Source: Streptomyces sp. NBC_00190
GTDB taxonomy: Bacteria; Actinomycetota; Actinomycetes; Streptomycetales; Streptomycetaceae
Direction: 5' to 3'
Assembly (NCBI RefSeq): GCF_036203305.1
Contig: NZ_CP108131.1
Location: 2,790,001-2,854,000, forward strand
Length of the DNA: 64,000 bases
Positions 61,962-64,000 of this stretch are shown here, piece by piece. Below the pieces are notes generated by a model that did not search any database, was not told the DNA's origin, and worked only from the letters and a program-made list of their open reading frames with translations. Position numbers and translations under genes: made by a program. Each line of letters starts with the position of its first letter. Position 1 is the stretch's first letter.

Positions 61962-62093
61962 CCCGAGCCGAAGGCATGACTCGGGGGGACGCCTGACCCG
62001 GGCGACCGCCCGGCAACGGGCTCCGATGTCACATGCTCGGCAGCTGTCCTGTCCTACCTCCAGACGCATCCACCGGAAGCCTGGAGGCCCGAA

Positions 62094-62654
62094 ATGACCG
62101 CCCGCATCTCGCTCACCCCGCCCCGCACCCTGCTGAACCGCATCGGGTCCTGGTACTCCCGACGGACGTACGGCAAGGTGCTCGAACCCGGGCTCGCGAT
62201 CGGCCACAACCAGAAGGTCCTGCTCGCCTACGTCAAGCTGGAGCGCTCCGTCGCCAAGTGGAACGCGCTCGAACCGGCCCTGAGGCATCTCGCCGTGATG
62301 GCCACCGCGGCCCGGATCAACTGCTCCTGGTGCATGGACTTCGGCCACTGGGAAGGCAGCGGACTCGGCCTGCCGCTCGACAAGATCTCCCAGGTGCCGC
62401 AGTGGCGGGACCACCGCGAGGCCTTCACCGAGCTGGAACTCCAGGTCATGGAGTACGCCGAGGCCATGACCGAGACCGAGCCCGCCGTCACCGACGGACT
62501 CGCCGAGGCGCTGCTGGGACGGCTGGGCGAGGCCGCCTTCGTGGAACTCACCGCCACGGTCGCCCTGGAGAACTTGCGCTCCCGGATGAACAGCGCCTTC
62601 GGCCTGACCAGCCAGGGCTTCTCCGAGGCCTGCGCGGTACCGTCCCGTACGTGA
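62094..62654 (+). CDS. AhpD-like / carboxymuconolactone decarboxylase-family protein
   Basis: The 186-residue protein has the AhpD-like active site CSWCMDFGH (CxxCxxxxH, about residue 80) inside a helical fold: LRHLAVMATAARINCSWCMD, then VMEYAEAMTETEPAVTDGLAE. Such proteins act as thiol-dependent peroxidase partners or as small decarboxylases. Its stop overlaps the start of an ECF41 sigma factor (GTGA). This pairing is typical: ECF41 factors sit beside carboxymuconolactone decarboxylase, oxidoreductase or epimerase genes and control them. ATG at 62094. Confidence 0.85.
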   Translation: MTARISLTPPRTLLNRIGSWYSRRTYGKVLEPGLAIGHNQKVLLAYVKLERSVAKWNALEPALRHLAVMATAARINCSWCMDFGHWEGSGLGLPLDKISQVPQWRDHREAFTELELQVMEYAEAMTETEPAVTDGLAEALLGRLGEAAFVELTATVALENLRSRMNSAFGLTSQGFSEACAVPSRT

Positions 62655-63502
62655 TCGAGATCGCCGTCTTCGAACAGCACCGGCCGATGCTCTTCGGCAT
62701 CGCCTACCGGATGCTCGGCAGCGTCGCGGATGCCGAGGACCTGGTCCAGGACACCTGGCTCCGCTGCAGCCAGGCGTCCGCCCAGGTCGCCAGCCCGGGC
62801 GGCTACCTGGCCCGTACGATCACCAACCTCGCGCTCAACCGGCTGAGTTCTGCGGCCGTCAAGCGGGAGCAGTACGTCGGCCCCTGGCTGCCCGAGCCGC
62901 TGGTCACCGTGCCGGACGCCACCGGGGACGTGGAGCTGGCCGAGTCGGTCTCGCTCGCCATGCTGGTGGTTCTGGAGAGCCTCTCACCGCTGGAGCGGGC
63001 GGTCTTCGTACTCAAGGAGGTCTTCGGCTTCTCGTATCGGGAGATCGCCGAGACGCTCGACCGCACCGAGACCTCGGTACGCCAGGTCGGCTCCCGGGCC
63101 AAGTCGCACGTCCAGGCACGCCGGCCGCGCCACGAGGCCCCGGCCGAGGTGAGGCGCCACGTCACCGACGAGTTCCTCGCCGCGTGCCTCGGGGGTGACC
63201 TGAACCGCATGCTGGAACTGCTCGCCCCCGACGTCACCGCGTGGAACGACGGCGGCGGGAAGGTCAAGGCGGCCCTGCGCCCGCTGCACGGCGCCGAGAA
63301 CGTTGCCCGCTTCCTCGCAGCCGTGCTCGCCCAGCCGATGGAGGCCCCGCGCGTCGTGGCCGTCGACGTCAATGGCCGGCCGGGCCTGCTGCTCACCACG
63401 GCCGGACGGCCGGACACCGTCGCCTGCGTGGAGGTCGAGGACGGCCGGATCACCGAGATCCGGGTCATCCGCAACCCCGACAAGCTCCGCCACCTGGCCT
63501 GA
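62651..63502 (+). CDS. ECF41-family sigma factor
   Basis: The 283-residue protein has region 2 (FGIAYRMLGSVADAEDLVQDTWLR) and region 4 (LSPLERAVFVLKEVFGFSYREIAETL) of ECF sigma factors, a linker with WLPEP at 79-83, and a C-terminal SnoaL-like extension with DGGGK at 200-204. The WLPEP and DGGGK motifs are hallmarks of the ECF41 group, in which the C-terminal domain replaces an anti-sigma factor. It overlaps the AhpD-like gene and should regulate it. The GTG at 62651 is chosen because it overlaps the previous stop. Confidence 0.88.
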   Translation: MIEIAVFEQHRPMLFGIAYRMLGSVADAEDLVQDTWLRCSQASAQVASPGGYLARTITNLALNRLSSAAVKREQYVGPWLPEPLVTVPDATGDVELAESVSLAMLVVLESLSPLERAVFVLKEVFGFSYREIAETLDRTETSVRQVGSRAKSHVQARRPRHEAPAEVRRHVTDEFLAACLGGDLNRMLELLAPDVTAWNDGGGKVKAALRPLHGAENVARFLAAVLAQPMEAPRVVAVDVNGRPGLLLTTAGRPDTVACVEVEDGRITEIRVIRNPDKLRHLA

Positions 63503-63527
63503 CCCGACGCCCAGGGACGGGGCAGGG

Positions 63528-63983
63528 CTACTCCTGGCAGTCGAAGTCGTCCGCGCGGGTGTCGATCCGCGCCAGCAGGGCGCGCAGCGCGTCCTGGTCA
63601 CCGGCCGACAGGCCTGCGAACAGGCCCTGCTCGACCTCGTCGAGCGCCGCGTTCGTCCTGCCCAGTGCCGTCGATCCCGCGACGGTGATGGCCACGTTGT
63701 GGCGACGGCGGTCCGCCGGGTCCCGCCGGCGTTCGGCCAGGCCGTCGCCCTCCAGGTCGTTCAGGATCCCGACGAGCACGCTCGGGTCCACCTCCAGCCG
63801 CTCGGCCAGCGCCCGCTGGCTGATGGGGCCGTCCTCCAAGTGCATCAGCGTCATCGCGTGCCGCGGCGTGAGCCCCGCCGTGCTGAGCGCCTTCTTCATC
63901 CGGGCCTGGGTGACCGATCCGTGCCAGGCCAGCAGCAGGCCCAGCCGCTGCGGTGGGTGCGATGTGTCCTGGTCTGCCGTCAT
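63528..63983 (-). CDS. MarR-family transcriptional regulator
   Basis: The 151-residue protein has the MarR winged-helix pattern: LTPRHAMTLMHLEDGPISQRALAERLEVDPSVLVGILNDLEGDGLAERRRDPADRRRHNVAIT with the D-x-R-R wing, flanked by helical dimerisation parts. It probably represses nearby genes in response to phenolic or drug ligands. The start is uncertain: ATG at 63983 or at 63992. It converges with the ECF41 gene at 63502. Confidence 0.88.
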   Translation of the reverse strand: MTADQDTSHPPQRLGLLLAWHGSVTQARMKKALSTAGLTPRHAMTLMHLEDGPISQRALAERLEVDPSVLVGILNDLEGDGLAERRRDPADRRRHNVAITVAGSTALGRTNAALDEVEQGLFAGLSAGDQDALRALLARIDTRADDFDCQE

Positions 63984-64000
63984 GGTCCACATCGTAGCAA

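Overview
The window reads as a high-GC actinobacterial chromosome, almost certainly Streptomyces. Codons are strongly GC-biased in third position, GTG starts are frequent, and the right part carries an HrdA-like sigma factor, NarB/NirBD, DnaG, PpdK, an ECF41 sigma factor and a class F sortase in an order I recall from S. coelicolor. No CRISPR array, rRNA operon, transposase-bearing IS element or antibiotic biosynthesis cluster was found.

Positions 1 to about 26941 are the right-hand part of an integrated tailed-phage-type element that continues beyond the left edge. Its tyrosine integrase and a small excisionase-like protein lie next to the 3' end of a CAT-anticodon tRNA (26941-27014), the probable attachment site. 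From right to left the element holds: the integration module; an orphan recombinase-domain protein without a catalytic domain; a divergent regulator/membrane-protein pair with a visible operator; a leftward early operon (two very small proteins, ParB, a 112-aa protein, an NPPF methyltransferase, more very small proteins, a cluster of hairpins); a divergent pair of a large HTH/coiled-coil protein and a small membrane protein; two overlapping ParB-fold genes, one fused to a methyltransferase; and a leftward packaging and head module (TerS, TerL, portal, scaffold, decoration protein, major capsid, minor capsid). No replicative helicase, lysis gene or tail gene is inside the window.

Foreign-looking cargo interrupts the leftward head module on the opposite strand. 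A three-gene, AT-richer cassette (4754-6728: helical protein, three-helix membrane protein, DUF4365-type PD-(D/E)XK nuclease) sits between portal and scaffold. A second PD-(D/E)XK nuclease (9303-10232), a convergent lipoprotein and a 41-aa membrane protein sit between portal and terminase. These look like morons, and the first is my best candidate for an undescribed anti-phage system.

Positions 27167 to 64000 are host chromosome: two tRNA-Asn genes, a YtxH-like protein, a xylulokinase-like kinase, a heterodimeric ABC exporter, hrdA, and nitrate/nitrite assimilation (NarB, a siroheme chelatase, a FAD reductase, NirB, NirD) interleaved with dGTPase, DnaG and others. These are followed by a truncated hemoglobin, a PhoX-like secreted phosphatase, pyruvate phosphate dikinase, a DusB-type synthase, an MFS exporter, an AhpD-like protein with its ECF41 sigma factor, and a MarR regulator. 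Two oddities stand out here: a ferric-reductase-type gene that has lost its membrane domain, and a MITE-like repeat supplying the stop codon of the sortase gene.
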